From Marsupella aquatica (Eukaryota; Marchantiophyta), in contig OZ316893.1 of assembly GCA_973895155.1 (NCBI GenBank), positions 4,030,001-4,094,000 on the forward strand: a stretch of DNA of 64,000 nucleotides. Direction: 5' to 3'. Under the pieces are notes generated by a model, which saw nothing but the letters and a program-made list of their open reading frames with translations, had not been told where the DNA came from and did not search any database. The position numbers and the translations under genes were made by a program. Shown piece by piece: positions 1-11,900 of this stretch (positions are counted from its first letter, which is position 1; each line of letters starts with the position of its first letter).

Positions 1-231
1 ACAATTATGTTCCATAAAATTGTTCTGCATGTAATATGGGTTCTAGGCCAAACTGCCTTGAATGGGGCACTCAAATGCGTTATGTGCACAGGTGCTAGTG
101 TTGGTTGAAGGATTACATGAAATTTATATTTAAATCAGGAGTTTTCCATGGCTGCAACATAGTTGCTCAGCTTGCTCAAAGGCAGTTTTCCCTTGCAACA
201 AAGATTTCCCTTCAGTCAAAGTAGTCCACAA

Positions 232-245
232 AAATTGGAGCAATT
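232..245. repeat. LINE target-site duplication, left copy
   Basis: The 14-mer AAATTGGAGCAATT here is repeated exactly at 2401-2414, directly after an A-rich tail. The pair brackets the LINE remnant and defines its 5' truncation point at 246. Upstream sequence no longer resembles a LINE endonuclease, which supports the junction. Confidence 0.8.
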
Positions 246-2204
246 GAGTATCTATGCTCCTAGTACCCCTAGAGAGCGGGCTATTCTGTGGCACGACTTA
301 AAAATCACTTTACCTCAGGACAACTGGATCGTCTGTGGAGACTTCAACATGGTCGAAAGAAGTTCAGACTCCACCGGTTCTTCACCACTGCTCAAAGGAA
401 GAGAAGCGGAATTTTGGAGGTTTTTCAAAATGAGATTTGATTTAGAAGATGCTGCCAACATCACACAAGCCTTTCGGGGTGCGGAATTTACTTGGCGGCG
501 TATCATCAACAGCAAACTAGTGCAATCTAGACTAGACAGGTTCTATTTTAGTGGAAAAAGCTGATGGACGGGAGCGGTGATCGACCTGCTACATGAAGGT
601 GGAACGGCTCTATCTGATCATGACCCAGTTATTTTATGTTTTAGTCTCTCTCCTCCGGTTCTAGAAAGAAATGTGGCACGAAAATCCTCTTTCTTCAAGG
701 CTAACGCCGGGCTACTCAAATTGAAAGGATTTACTGACAAACTAGCAGTGGCCTGGACTTCGAGTGGAGTCACGGTTTCAGACCCGCACCTGCGCTTCTA
801 CCAAGCGAATCTACATTTGAGAGACACATACAAGGAAGTTCAATACACCCCGGGGGACCGCGAGAGGGACGTCTCCCTCCTGCGAGGAAAACTTCGAGTC
901 CTGAAGGCTGCTCTTATAAACACTTTCACTGATATGGAGCTCAAAGATTATTCTACCATTGAGGACCAGGTGCGTGCAGCGGAACACGGTTTACTCGAGC
1001 GCTGGATACAAAGCAGTCTGAATGGTCTTCCCTATTTGAAGCGAATCTACGTCTGGCAAAATGGAGGAATCCGAAACACATTCGGCGGAACAATTACTCT
1101 CTTTCCGATCTTTTATTACTCAGTTATCCTCTTTCCTTTGGCCGCCTTCACTACACAGGGGGTTTGTGGAAGGCTTGGGAATCACTGCGTTCTCATCTTA
1201 TTTTCTCCCCGGAAGCATCTAGTGTCGCCAGCTGGTGGAGCATTGAGGACGTACTTAGATGTTTTGAAAACTTTCAGCAGCTGGATGATCCTTCTCTTTG
1301 CTCTATGATTAAACTACTGGGAAGAATAGGTATCAGGAAAATAGCAGATCTTCGGGGAGAACATCACGTAGTCTTACATTACTACACTGGCAAACTATCA
1401 CGTATCCGAGGTTTTGAGTGGAGGATTCGGGAGCTGTGTCTGCTTTTCATCGGGAAAATCCAGGGCACTTCAGATGCGAGAGGCCCTCTCAGGTGTAGAG
1501 CCACACAATGGCGCTGGTCGGACAAGGAGGAGCGGCTGAAAATTTTTCATTTGCCCAATGCACGGATGTACCATCTATTGAGACCTAAAGGCTCAGACTT
1601 TATCAGGCTCAATAGAATTTGGGGCCATTCATGCTCTGAACGGCAATGGAACAAGCTCTGAATCTTTTTATGGTCAACCGATCTTCCTCTCAAAGCTCGC
1701 ACCTTTCTCTGGAGAATAATAGCACAGGGTCTTTTTACCGGAATTAGAGCTGTGAGGATCGGGAAAGGAGACGGCCACAGTTTGCTTTGCTCCAATGTTT
1801 TGGAGACGATCCCACATCTTTTTCTTTCCTGCTCTTTTGCTCAACGCTGCTGGTCTTTGGTTGGTCAAACATTTATGGGCACTCTCAACTCGCAACAAGC
1901 TGATCTTTTTGCCACTCTGGAACTACGAGGTCAACAGGGAGTCCATAAATCCCTCAAAATCTTCATGATTTTCCACACAATGTGGACTTTATGGCTAGCT
2001 AGAAACGAACAGGTTTTCAACTCTAGACAGACTCGTACCTTCAATATGAACCTGATCTTGTCTGAACTTCTGGATTCTCTTCATGGTATTTGTGAGGCCT
2101 CCGGCCCTAGCAGAAAACATACTAGAATTCTCAGGATTAAAGAATTAGTAGATATGGAAAAATTGAGATGGATCACGCGTTCAGATGCTAGGCTCTATAG
2201 TTAA
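246..2204 (+). pseudogene. LINE ORF2 remnant: endonuclease plus zf-RVT, reverse transcriptase missing
   Basis: Endonuclease sequence carries SIYAP (about 246), GDFNMVE (about 338-358) and the catalytic SDHDPV near 613-630. A TGA at 562-564 interrupts an otherwise continuous frame between 163 and 1308. A second frame from 1164 carries post-RT sequence (MWKAWESL) and, after a TGA at 1659-1661, the zf-RVT module: LPLKARTFLWR, then a Cys/His cluster with ETIPHLFLSCSF, near 1690-1850. Coding similarity ends at 2204. Two nonsense codons plus a deletion with frame change mean no functional protein. The order EN, RT, zf-RVT is normal for plant L1 ORF2; here the middle module is gone. Confidence 0.8.
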
Positions 2205-2400
2205 ACACACATCTTAGGTCGATTGGCAGTGGTCTGTTACTTTTTTTGGAGTGGTCCTCTTTGACCTGGAGTTTTGGCAGATACTGGCCCTCCGTTTTTG
2301 CTCTTTTCTGGCTTTGTGCGTTTGCCATGTATGGCTTTGGCCCCCCTTCCCGTGGGTTTTCGCGGGTTTTTTTCCTAAAAAAAAATTTAAAAAATAAAAT
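246..2400 (+). mobile_element. 5'-truncated, internally deleted L1-type LINE
   Basis: The element starts inside the endonuclease domain at the conserved YAP motif and ends in an A-rich tail (2377-2400). Endonuclease, a linker, post-RT sequence and a C-terminal zf-RVT zinc-binding domain are recognisable in order. The reverse transcriptase palm, including its YxDD region, is missing; the deletion junction lies near 1080-1165, where the frame also changes. Perfect 14-bp duplications (232-245 and 2401-2414) fit target-primed reverse transcription with 5' truncation. The insertion is non-autonomous and dead. The perfect duplication suggests a fairly recent insertion, so the RT loss probably happened in the parent copy or soon after insertion. 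Confidence 0.85.
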
Positions 2401-2414
2401 AAATTGGAGCAATT
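2401..2414. repeat. LINE target-site duplication, right copy
   Basis: Exact copy of 232-245, immediately 3' of the A-rich tail. Confidence 0.8.
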
Positions 2415-3126
2415 CCTGCATGGGAACTTAAATCACATGGCTGAACTTGTTCAGGGAAGGCAGAAAAGAGACGGCTCTAAAAGAGCTAGCTCATTATCTA
2501 ACCATCTAACATAAACCCTTGGCACCACAAAGGCGGAGACATTTTAGTTTGCATTTTACTCAGTAATTTGCTTGATTATAGAATCTGTCTAAGCACTTCA
2601 ATAACCCATCCCACGTCGTCGTTTACAAACTTGGGGATGGAGGGGAACAAAACTAAACGGTTAGATGGTTTTAAGGGTTTTTGGCACTGTTTGACTTATT
2701 AGGATACCTACTGGCAAGGGCTACATGGTAGATGTACTATACTTTTATGATGCCTTGCCAGGATCACGAAGTACTTAGTTAAGCCTAAAATAATGGCTAA
2801 ATAAAGATTAGGTAGATGGAATAAGGGAGGAATAAGGATCGAAGCCGATTGCAACATATTCAGGGGAGATTGTGATAGGATCGGATCCAACGGTCATGAT
2901 TAAGTGGGATTAGGGTTATGACCTAATCTGGGCTTGATCAGGTAAGCAAAGAGGAGGCGGCTTCGTAGGGAGGGGACCAACACTCTGTACACTTGCTCAT
3001 TTGCTTGTTCGATCAACCTAGGGAGGTGGAAGCAGCTGCCGATCGATCGGGGGAGGTGGAAGTAGCTGCCGATCGATCGGGGGAGGTGGTTAGGGAATTG
3101 CTCAAGCTCTTTTCTCTTTCGTTGGA
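2415..3126. other. Non-coding stretch upstream of the interrupted coding sequence
   Basis: No supported gene. Short reading frames here have no recognisable motifs. The right part (about 2900-3126) directly precedes the ATG at 3127 and contains a 30-bp tandem repeat, so it may be the leader or promoter of the decayed gene. Confidence 0.5.
3021..3090. repeat. 30-bp tandem repeat, 2.3 copies
   Basis: GGGAGGTGGAAGCAGCTGCC followed by GATCGATCGG forms the unit at 3021-3050. It repeats at 3051-3080 with one substitution, and a third partial copy starts at 3081. It lies about 40 bp upstream of the ATG at 3127. Confidence 0.85.
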
Positions 3127-4529
3127 ATGACCACGGTGAATCAAGCGGCCAAGTTTTGGGGTTGTTTGCTTGAAGAAGCACGGCAGCTCATACCGACTTA
3201 CGAAGACGTTGAGCCGGAACGAGCAGCAAGGGAACGGGCGGAGCTCGCACGGTTAGGGGGAATTCATAAGACGGCTTTTGCAGGAACAGAAGAAGTCCTT
3301 GAGAAATTTTCATGGACTCCCACCAGTGCTGAGCTTGACGAATTGCTGATCCAATAGAATCGAGTCATTGGAATTTGGGAGGCAATTAAGAACGCTGGGC
3401 AGCCGGTGTGGGAGTTGAAAGGTCACACTTCAGCTTGGAGCAGGGAAGCCATTCTTGGAGAGTTCTCAGGAATGGAGGAGATGAAGCGAAAGGGTAGTTC
3501 GGCATCTGCAACACCAGCTAAGCGGAACCGGTCGGAGAGGCAGGCTAAGGCTGAATCCATGCCAGTTCGTGATAGGGCAGTAGAGGATAGGTTTATGGCG
3601 GGTTGGGCGGATAGGCTACCTGCCGACTTACAACTACAGTTTGCACGAGAAGAAGATGAGCCTGTCTTCTGTGCTATGCAGGATAACAAGTATTTGGGAT
3701 ACATGAACAACACTGGCTTAGAGGGATTCATCCGATTACCATGGCGGTTAAAAGAGATACCAGATGAGGATCTGTTGGACTTCGTGGGATGCTGGGAGGC
3801 TTCTTCCAACACGACGCTGCTGTATGGAAAGGTGTTCAAACTAACACCTGCGCTTATCAAAGCCGTCTTCGCTTTACCAACAGGAAGGAAGACTAAGGTG
3901 GAGCAGAGGAAGACGTTGGCGGATGACCAGTTCAGGTCATTTCCAGGGCCTTCCACCAAGAATGGGTTCTTCAGGAATCAATGTACAAATCCGCATATAG
4001 GGCAGTTGATTGATTTCCTGAGAGTCACGTTGCATTGTACTTTGCCGAGAGCAGAAATCGGCAAAGCCCAGGTATTTTTGGTGGAGAATATCAATTCAAG
4101 CCGAGACTACAACGACTATCTCTTAATGCAGTTGAAAAAGGCATTGAATGAAGAAAAGCAGAGCATTGGGGAAGGAGCGGTGTCTAGACTAGGGTACCAT
4201 CTGCAATTACTTTGCCGATATGCAAGAAGCCAGTCTTTTGCACCAGTGTTACCAATACAGGAGCGGATGCCGATCACTGCACCACTTGAGGAGGTGGCGG
4301 AGGACAAGCAACCCTGAACAAGCGACGGCTAGAGAAGAGGTCGGCAATACAGGCAGTCCAGGGACAGGAGAATTCCCCTCTCAAGAAACCAGAGGTGGTA
4401 ACATATGACGTGGTGAGAAATCCGCTGCGATGGCCTACTTGTAATAACCCATATGCAAGTATTCAACTGGCAGAGAGGAAGATGACTGCCAAAGAAAGAA
4501 AGAAATGAGATGAGCAAATGGATTCAGAC
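3127..4529 (+). pseudogene. 5' half of a decayed coding sequence split by the CACTA element (possibly plant-mobile-domain-like)
   Basis: From ATG 3127 the frame is open to 4314 except for one TAG at 3355-3357. After a TGA at 4315-4317, coding character continues in the next frame (from 4317, ...LKKPEVVTYDVV...) with a further TGA at 4506-4508, up to the CACTA insertion. The N-terminal part is charged, with a basic patch (TPAKRNRSERQAK). The segment around 3740-3890 (LLDFVGCWEASSNT, then LTPALIKAVFALPTG) resembles the W...GE...L..V...LP.G pattern of plant mobile domain proteins, but only weakly. The codon at 4527-4529 (GAC) is in frame with the continuation at 20412. I do not recognise the family with certainty; transposon-associated origin is likely. 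Confidence 0.6.
4527..4529. repeat. CACTA target-site duplication (GAC), left
   Basis: CACTA elements duplicate 3 bp. GAC here faces GAG at 20412-20414, so two of three bases match. Both triplets fall on a codon boundary of the interrupted coding sequence, which supports the placement. Confidence 0.5.
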
Positions 4530-4547
4530 CACTAGTAGAAACCGGGG
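4530..4547 (+). repeat. CACTA left terminal inverted repeat
   Basis: CACTAGTAGAAACCGGGG matches the reverse complement of 20394-20411 at 18/18 positions. Transposase cleavage site by family knowledge. Confidence 0.95.
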
Positions 4548-5175
4548 TGTTTTATGACTAAGTTTTATGACTGCCCATGACTCCTTGTGACTAAAGTTTG
4601 GGGGTATCAAGCCAGTCATAATTTTGACATAGCGTCTTATTTAAAGTGACTGAAATCGAGTGGTCAGCTATGTGACTAGGGTTTAAGACACATTTTGTGA
4701 CTAATAACGACCAAATCTGTACTTGGGCATTTTGGGATTTGGAGAAGGTGTAGTCTTACAAATGACTGCAAAGTAGTCATTTGTATGACTCAAAATGAGG
4801 TATGAATTAGTCACAAACAGTCAGTGAGGAAGAGTTTCCTTTCGCATATATGACTGGTGCTATGGTTCAATAATGGAACACAGGCGACTGATTATGACTA
4901 GTTGGTCTTAAAAGTTTAGAGTGTATGGGCACATTAGTGACAGATGATGACTACAAATGACCAATCATCCTGAAAAATCTTAAGATTGGGCTAGACTGGT
5001 TGGTCTTATTGGGGACCACGATGTAATATATCACGGTCATATCTTAATGACCCAAAATGACTCATTAGTCTAGTTCACGACTGCATTCTTTGACCCTTTT
5101 GGTCAAAATTTAGACTCGACCTAAGGCAATTGCAGCCTGCACATAGCACTAGAAACATGACTAATAGTCAACTCA
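4548..5175. repeat. Left subterminal repeat array (TGACT/AGTCA motifs)
   Basis: More than 20 copies of TGACT, TGACC or their complements occur in about 600 bp, in both orientations, such as ATGACTGCC, GTGACTAGG and TTAGTCAC. In En/Spm such arrays are binding sites for the TNP1/TNPA protein; here that role is inferred. No coding sequence is visible. Confidence 0.8.
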
Positions 5176-5424
5176 AGCATACAAACATACATTCAAGCAC
5201 TCAAGCATACAAATACACAAGTCTTACATGAAAACATGAGAGACAACATAGTTCTATTCGAATCTTAGAACTCATATTAACTATTGAACATACATGCATA
5301 ATTTCATACAAACTGTGGATGATCCAGTGAATGGTCCAGTGAATCTCAATTCAACTCTGCATTATGAAATATCTAGGTAACATTTGGCACCAATCATGCA
5401 GTTGTTTCTAAGTTTAGGCTAAAA

Positions 5425-8400
5425 CTACAAACCACACATTTCAGGTGTCCCTATGTAATCTGTTGGCCACAACACCACAGAGTTCAGAGCATCTGCAATA
5501 ATTGTCTGTGGCGGGTCATCATTCAAATTAGGAACTGGTAAAGGGGTCTTTGGCTTCACAAGCTTTGTCAACAACACTACATAATACCCTGTTGGTACTT
5601 CTTTGCAATGAAATGTAATCTGCTCAGGGCGCAATTTTCCATACCCTACACACAACTCATTTTGCTGTGGTGAGAACAATACATACTCAGGATGTGCCTG
5701 AGTTTTCAATTCTGCATCAGCTTTACGCTTCTTTGCCGCTGCCACTCTACCACTTGCCCTGGCCCGACTCTTCACCTTCCGAATAGGTCTCCCAGCAGCT
5801 GAAAGCTCTACTTCTACTCCACCGTCTGTGGTCACACCCTGTATGTGATGGAATTTGGGTCTCCACCTGGCCCTCCGTTTCGCATCCATTCTCACCGGCT
5901 TTGGCAACTTCTATGAACTCTTCATATGAATCCAAACTGGGGGTATTCAGTACATTGGTAACCTCTGCAATAACAAAATAGCAAGTCAACAGCCTATCAG
6001 CATTTTTGCCTTATCTCCAATCATGGAAACATATAACAAAACACATTTTTTGCCTCATCTCCAATCATGGAAACATGATGAGAAACCTCACCTTCCATTG
6101 CTGGGGCCATGGTACCCTCCACATCCCTTTCTATGGGCTCCACCTCCATTTGCTGTTCAATGTTACCCTCTGGATTCATCAAATTGGAGTAATGTGGCAG
6201 GTCTCTAGAACCTCCATTCCATATTGCATTCATTATACATTTGTATTGGTCTTCTTGCACACGAATAAGCTTCTGAACATCTTCCTTTAAAGCAGTCAAC
6301 TCACTTGCCATTTCACTCAATTTCACGGTCACATCATTCTCATGAGACTCCATACATTTCACACGATCTGATAAATTGCTAAGAGAACATGATCCACCTC
6401 CCTGCAAACACATATGTCCAACAGAGTCAATCCATTACACCTGGTAAATAATATATGGTCCCATTGTTCATGCAAACTAGGGAATGTGGACCTCAAAGAA
6501 CACTATCTGGTATGAGTACTCACTTGGTTTGAAGGATCACTCTGGCCAGATTGTTGCTTCTGTTTTCTTGCTTCAGCTCTCACCTCTTCTTTTGTAGGGG
6601 ACTGTCCATTTTGTGCCTTCTGCATACATCATATTTTCACACATTATTTGCTCGGACACAAAAAACTCAAGTACACTGTAGAAGCTAGGTCTGCCAATCC
6701 AACGATTATTCATACCAGCTGCTCTACTATCGGAGCATTCCCTTTCCTTCCTGTCAAGTTAAGGTTCTGAACGTTGCCACGTGCATATGCCATCTGGGAA
6801 CTCTTACTCTTGCCGGATTCACTCAAGAAGTGATGGACTAGCTTGCTCCATTGAAGAGGATCTGTCAATGGGGGAGCAGGCATTCTTTGGTCCTCTCCAC
6901 CTTCTTGAAACAATACGTGCAATCTCCACCTCTCATTCTTCAGAATTGTCTTCGCATGAGCCTGAAGACACTCCATGGCTACTCCATCCAGATGGCCCAC
7001 ATATTTCCATTTTGCGGCTACATTGTCAACAACTTGTTGCCAATCCGCTGGATGCTGCTGCACAAAATTCACCACACTCAAATCCAGCCATCGCAATATT
7101 TCACCTTTCAAGTCAGCCAACCAACGATTCTTCCCTGCACATGCACTGTTCACCCAACGGTTGCTCCCAATGTCCACTACTCCTTTCTTGGTTCTGTCAG
7201 GTCCTGCATTGCTTTCTGTGGTACTACTTGGTGTGACAGGTTTAGGGTTCGCTGGAACTTTTGTACTACCCTTTAGTGGACTTCTAATGCCCCCTGCATC
7301 ATCCCACATCCATGTGACATCATACAATGGTAACATCAATACCTTTGTATATGTCAAATAGTGGATACCAATTGCAATCTAACTTGCAATGTGACCATCT
7401 TCACAGAATGCCCATCTCCAAGCCATGTGACCAACTTACCAGATGCTTTGCCGACACTCTGTGGATAAGAGGCAGGCTCAACTACCTGTACATCTTCCCC
7501 ACCAGCCAACCAATCAGGCTCTGGCCATTGCTCAGAACCATAGGCTACAGTTGTCCCTTGTCCTGCCTCTACTTCAGGTTCATAGTAAACCTCCTTGTCA
7601 GTTACTCCCCAATCAGGATGGACAGAATCTGCAGTCACATAATTCAGCACTTTAATTAGGTCTTTAACATCACACTAGCATACCCTTTATATATTTCCAA
7701 AGTAATTTACATAAATGCCAGAATTGAAGGGCAATCTCTACTCACATCTCCAATCGTCTCCTGTTGCTCCATACTGCTCAGTATGTTGTGTTGGTCTACC
7801 TTGGCCCCGTGTAATGTGTGGTGGTGGTGGACCCGTAACATACACAACAGTGTGCCCAGCATATGGTGGTGGCCCATACCCATCCACTTGTGGGGTTGCT
7901 CTCCCCTGAGAGGGTGCACAGTGTGTTGGTGGTGCGCCATACACCACAGTGTACCCCTCGCTGCGTGGGGTTGCTCTAACCTGACCTGCACCTGTGCTGT
8001 GGGTATGTGTTGTTGCTCTACTTGCAAAGGAGGGTGGGATGTGCCCACCATGTGGTGCAGCTCCATACACAACAGTGTGACCACCTACACCAACAGTTGT
8101 TGTTCCATACCCACTGCTCTGTTGGGTTTTACCTGGAGGTGGAGGTGGTATGTGCCCAGCACGCCCCATTGGTCCGGACCCACGTGCAATGTAATGCACT
8201 GTGCTTTGCCCTCCATATGTTGTTGTACTGTGCCCACGGCCCATACCCCGAGCAGCAAGTCCACCTCTCTTAGCCTGCAAGAACATATGTGCAAGGACAA
8301 TAAACCTAAAAGAAGTATCTTCCTTTGACTTGCCACACTCACATGAGCCAAACATATCACTACTGTGATACACTACTTCAACACTTCATTACCACAATTT

Positions 8401-8660
8401 TGTTGGGCTCCACGACATTATGCTTGCCCTGCACATATTCTTCATCATCTGCATCGGGCTCCTCCTCTAGATAGTACTCTACATCATCAAATTCCTTATG
8501 GTTTTCACCGGACCCAACATCTTGCCCATCATCTGCAGAATCTGCCATCGATGGAATGTCCTTCACTGCTAGTCTCTCACTGTGTCGCCGAGGTCCACTT
8601 GCACTGTCACTGATGCTTTGCCTAACCCTTTTCTGCACTACACTTCTCCTGTCTGGGAGC
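5425..8660 (-). CDS. TNP1/Ptta-type CACTA accessory protein, 7 predicted exons
   Basis: Minus-strand exons with GT-AG borders: 8660-8393, 8274-7746, 7628-7440, 7293-6716, 6619-6524, 6401-6092, 5964-5425. The codon phases of all six junctions fit. Exon 1 is acidic. Exon 2 is Pro/Gly-rich low complexity with three TVVY-centred repeats. Exon 4 matches the plant Ptta/En/Spm transposase family: a W-rich helical region, PPLTDPLQWSKLVHHFLSES, then KSKSSQMAYARGN...LTGRKG. Exon 6 encodes a predicted coiled coil. The last exon has a Lys/Arg-rich stretch and a TNP1-like end (VVLWPTDYIGTPEMCGL). By family knowledge this protein binds subterminal repeats. A frame change is needed between about 5905 and 5747 (small indel or missed intron). 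The true first exon and start are not resolved. Confidence 0.75.
7746..8274 (-). other. Pro/Gly-rich TVVY repeat exon in the TNP1-like gene
   Basis: This exon encodes a low-complexity domain with recurring HTVVYGAAP, YTVVYGAPP and HTVVYVTGP blocks separated by Gly/Pro/Arg-rich spacers (GRATPQ, GQGRPTQ). No Cys or catalytic motif is present except an isolated Cys. It looks like a disordered multivalent linker. Function unknown. Confidence 0.7.
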
Positions 8661-8912
8661 CTGCATGCCATCCAAAAGCAACATCCATTGAACAACTCTA
8701 GTAAACATAGCTACATTCATTCCAATTAATGAGCAAAGTCTGGATAGGTTCTGTGGATGATAATTGTTCCCTTACAAAGCGGAAAATCCCTGTCTGAGCT
8801 CAGCTCCCAAAGCTGCCAGCCTCTCATCAACATATGCTGCACGTATCATGGCTTGCTTTTCAGACTCACTCATCTCATCATCATCTTCTTCCATCCTATT
8901 CAATGACAAACA

Positions 8913-11900
8913 TTATTGCATACGCATGGTGTCAGGCTCAGCCTCTACAAATGGCTCCTCACCCTCCCAAGCATCCACCCGTGTTAGAGGAACATACTCT
9001 GTGCTTGTCTGAACAGTACCAACGTCTCCAGTACGTGGTTGTTCAAATGCACTATGTCTATCTAAATGGAACTCTAGCTTTGACCCTTCTACCCTACGAT
9101 TTCTGGGCTGCTTATGACACACTACCCTCCAACCTGGGTTCTCTTCCACATCCAAGAAGAAGGCCTGCTCCACCTGACTGGGATACACAAAAGGCTGCTC
9201 CCATTCGGGCAACTTGGACTTGAAATTGGCAAGCAGAAAGCCATCCCGGTCTCTTTTCATACTGGCCCTGTTACCACGCCACACTTGTCTTACCCATTCA
9301 CCCTTCATCAAAATTACAGGAGTGGATGTGGCTCCATAGTCAAGAAGCCAGATATCACTTAGTTCTCCTACATACCCCATCTGCAACACTCCTCTACTTT
9401 CATCAGGGCTCTCATGCTGAAATACACAAATGAGCCCGCAATCATATGTTACCCTGGAAGAAGTTGTTTCATCTCTCACTCTATAGTGATTGCCATATGC
9501 TGCCATCCATTTGTAAGACTTTACCAGCAACCGTGGAGGATTGGACAGGAGATAGACATCTGCATCCATATTAGGATGGCTTGCATGATGCTCTCGAACT
9601 GTGCATCTCAGCCATTCTGACATGCATGGGAATGTGGCAGACGTGCTTGATTGAATAGCCTTTTGTGCCTCGTACTCTCTACACATACAAGTGCATGGAT
9701 TTAGCAATCAGAGTACACATTTTATACATGTCTGAAATTTAGAAACCAAGGGTAGCAAAGAAAATTGAAAACAAGTTACATACAGGGAGACCAAAGTAGG
9801 TACTCACTCCAGCCAGGGTTGCAATTCATCAGTGTTTTCTAGAACGTACTGATGAGCCAAGTCTCTAATTTCGATGGTCAGCTTCACTGTGGTTGCAGCA
9901 CCTTGTAGGACTTCCCCAGACACCCCTTCTTCTTCATCAGAATTCCATACTCGCCTTGTCACATGCTCGTAATCTGCTAGGTACTCTGTGATGTAGCCTA
10001 GAGTTTCATCTTTTATATAACCCCGAGCCATACTTGCCTCTGGCCTATAGTAAGATCACACATGACCCTTCATCAACTTCATGTACCGCTCCAGGGGGTA
10101 CAACTAGCGTGCTGTCACCAGCCCGTACTGGTCTATTTCTTCCACGACATGGATGAGCAGATGAGTCATTACATCAAAGAATGCAGGCGGGAAATATATT
10201 TCAAGATCACACAACAATAGTGCCACATCTTTCTTCAATTGGGGAAACTGTACAGCATCCCACACCTTCACACAAACTCTGCGGAACACATCACTCAGAC
10301 GCAATATAACTTTACGCACAGGCTCTTGCATGAGGCCCCTCAGGCACAATGGCAGGACTTGTTGCATCATGACATGGTAGTCATGGGTTTTCATTCTACC
10401 AAATTGGAATTTGTTATCCTTCACATGCCTCTTGAATGCACTAGCATAATCTGTAGGAGCTCGGAGTGAACTCAGCCTTGATAAGAAGGCCTGCCACTTT
10501 GTGTCTGTGCAACAATATGGTGCTTGGTACTTCAAAAACACATTTGCCCTGCTCTGGTGTGTTGTAAGCCAAAGGTGGGGTCGAATTCCCTTGTCCTGTA
10601 GATCCATACGTACAGAGCCCGTGTCCTTTTCTCCACTCAAAAATGGGAGTAGACTCTCGCATATGTTCTTCTCTATGTGCATAACATCAATATTATGTTT
10701 GTTTGGATCAAACTCCTGCAACTCCAAAACATCAAGCAGTGAGCAAATCTCAATCTTCATAATACATACATACTACTTCATACAATCTAACAACTAAATT
10801 GACTGAATCACATATATGGGTTGTTGGGGAGAGGAGATTACTCGCCAATACTCCAGCTGCAAGTCCAAAATGGACTATCGTTTCACACCATACAACCTTG
10901 CAGGATCTCGTACTCCATCCTTTGCTCCTCCATCTGCATCATACTGTGCCTTGGCAGCCCCCCAAGAACTTATTTGCTCCTTCTTCACTCGAGGGGGGGA
11001 CTGCGGAGCTCCGTGCGCTTGTTAAAATGTGCTATAAGATTGGGTCTACGTCTGTATGGGTGATCAAAGGGCAGAAATCGACGGTGACCAAGGTATTTGA
11101 TACACTTCAAGGACTTTGAATAGTCACTTGTCACATGGGGGCCACATCTTGTGCAAGCTAAATATCCTTTCCCAACCTGGCCTGCAATCATGCTATGGGC
11201 AGGGTAATCTGCAATAGTCAACATTACAATAGCTCTAAGCAAGAATGGATTGGCTTCACCAATCCTCTGCAGCATATCATATGTGAGCACTCCAGTGTAC
11301 CATAGCTTTCTCAGTTCCTCTACTAGAGGAGCAAGATAGACATCTATATTGGCTGCAACAGCACTGTCTGGCCCTGGAATCAACAATGCCAACATTACAA
11401 AGAACCGCTTTGTAGTCAACCATGGGGGAAGGTTGTAATTCAAAAGGGTTACAGGCCAACAAGAGTACGCATTGTTCTTCTCACCAAATGGGTTCACCCC
11501 ATCCAATGATAACCCGAGCCTAACATTCCTTGTCTCCCTAGCAAACTCAGGATACACATCATCAATCAACTTCCATTGCTTTGAATCTCCAGCATGGCGT
11601 TGTAGCCCATCTCGACTTTTGTTCTTAGCTGTCCATGTCATCAACTCTGATATGGCACGGCTCCTGAACATTCGCTGCAGTCTGGGAATTATAGGAAAGT
11701 GACGGAGTACTTTTGCAGGTTGCTTGGACTTCCCATTGTTCCGGTACCTGTGCTTCCCGCATGTAGGGCATGTCAACTTCTTCTGATGTTCGTTTCTGAA
11801 AAGAACATGCCCATCAGGACAGACATGTATTGACTCATAGTTCAGCCCAAGTTTTGATATCAGTCTCTTTGCCTCGTACATGTTTTTGGCAGTAGATTAC

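Noticed and set aside
7783-8328. Trp/Cys-rich plus-strand frame
   Set aside because: It is the antisense shadow of the Gly/Pro-rich TNP1-like exon.
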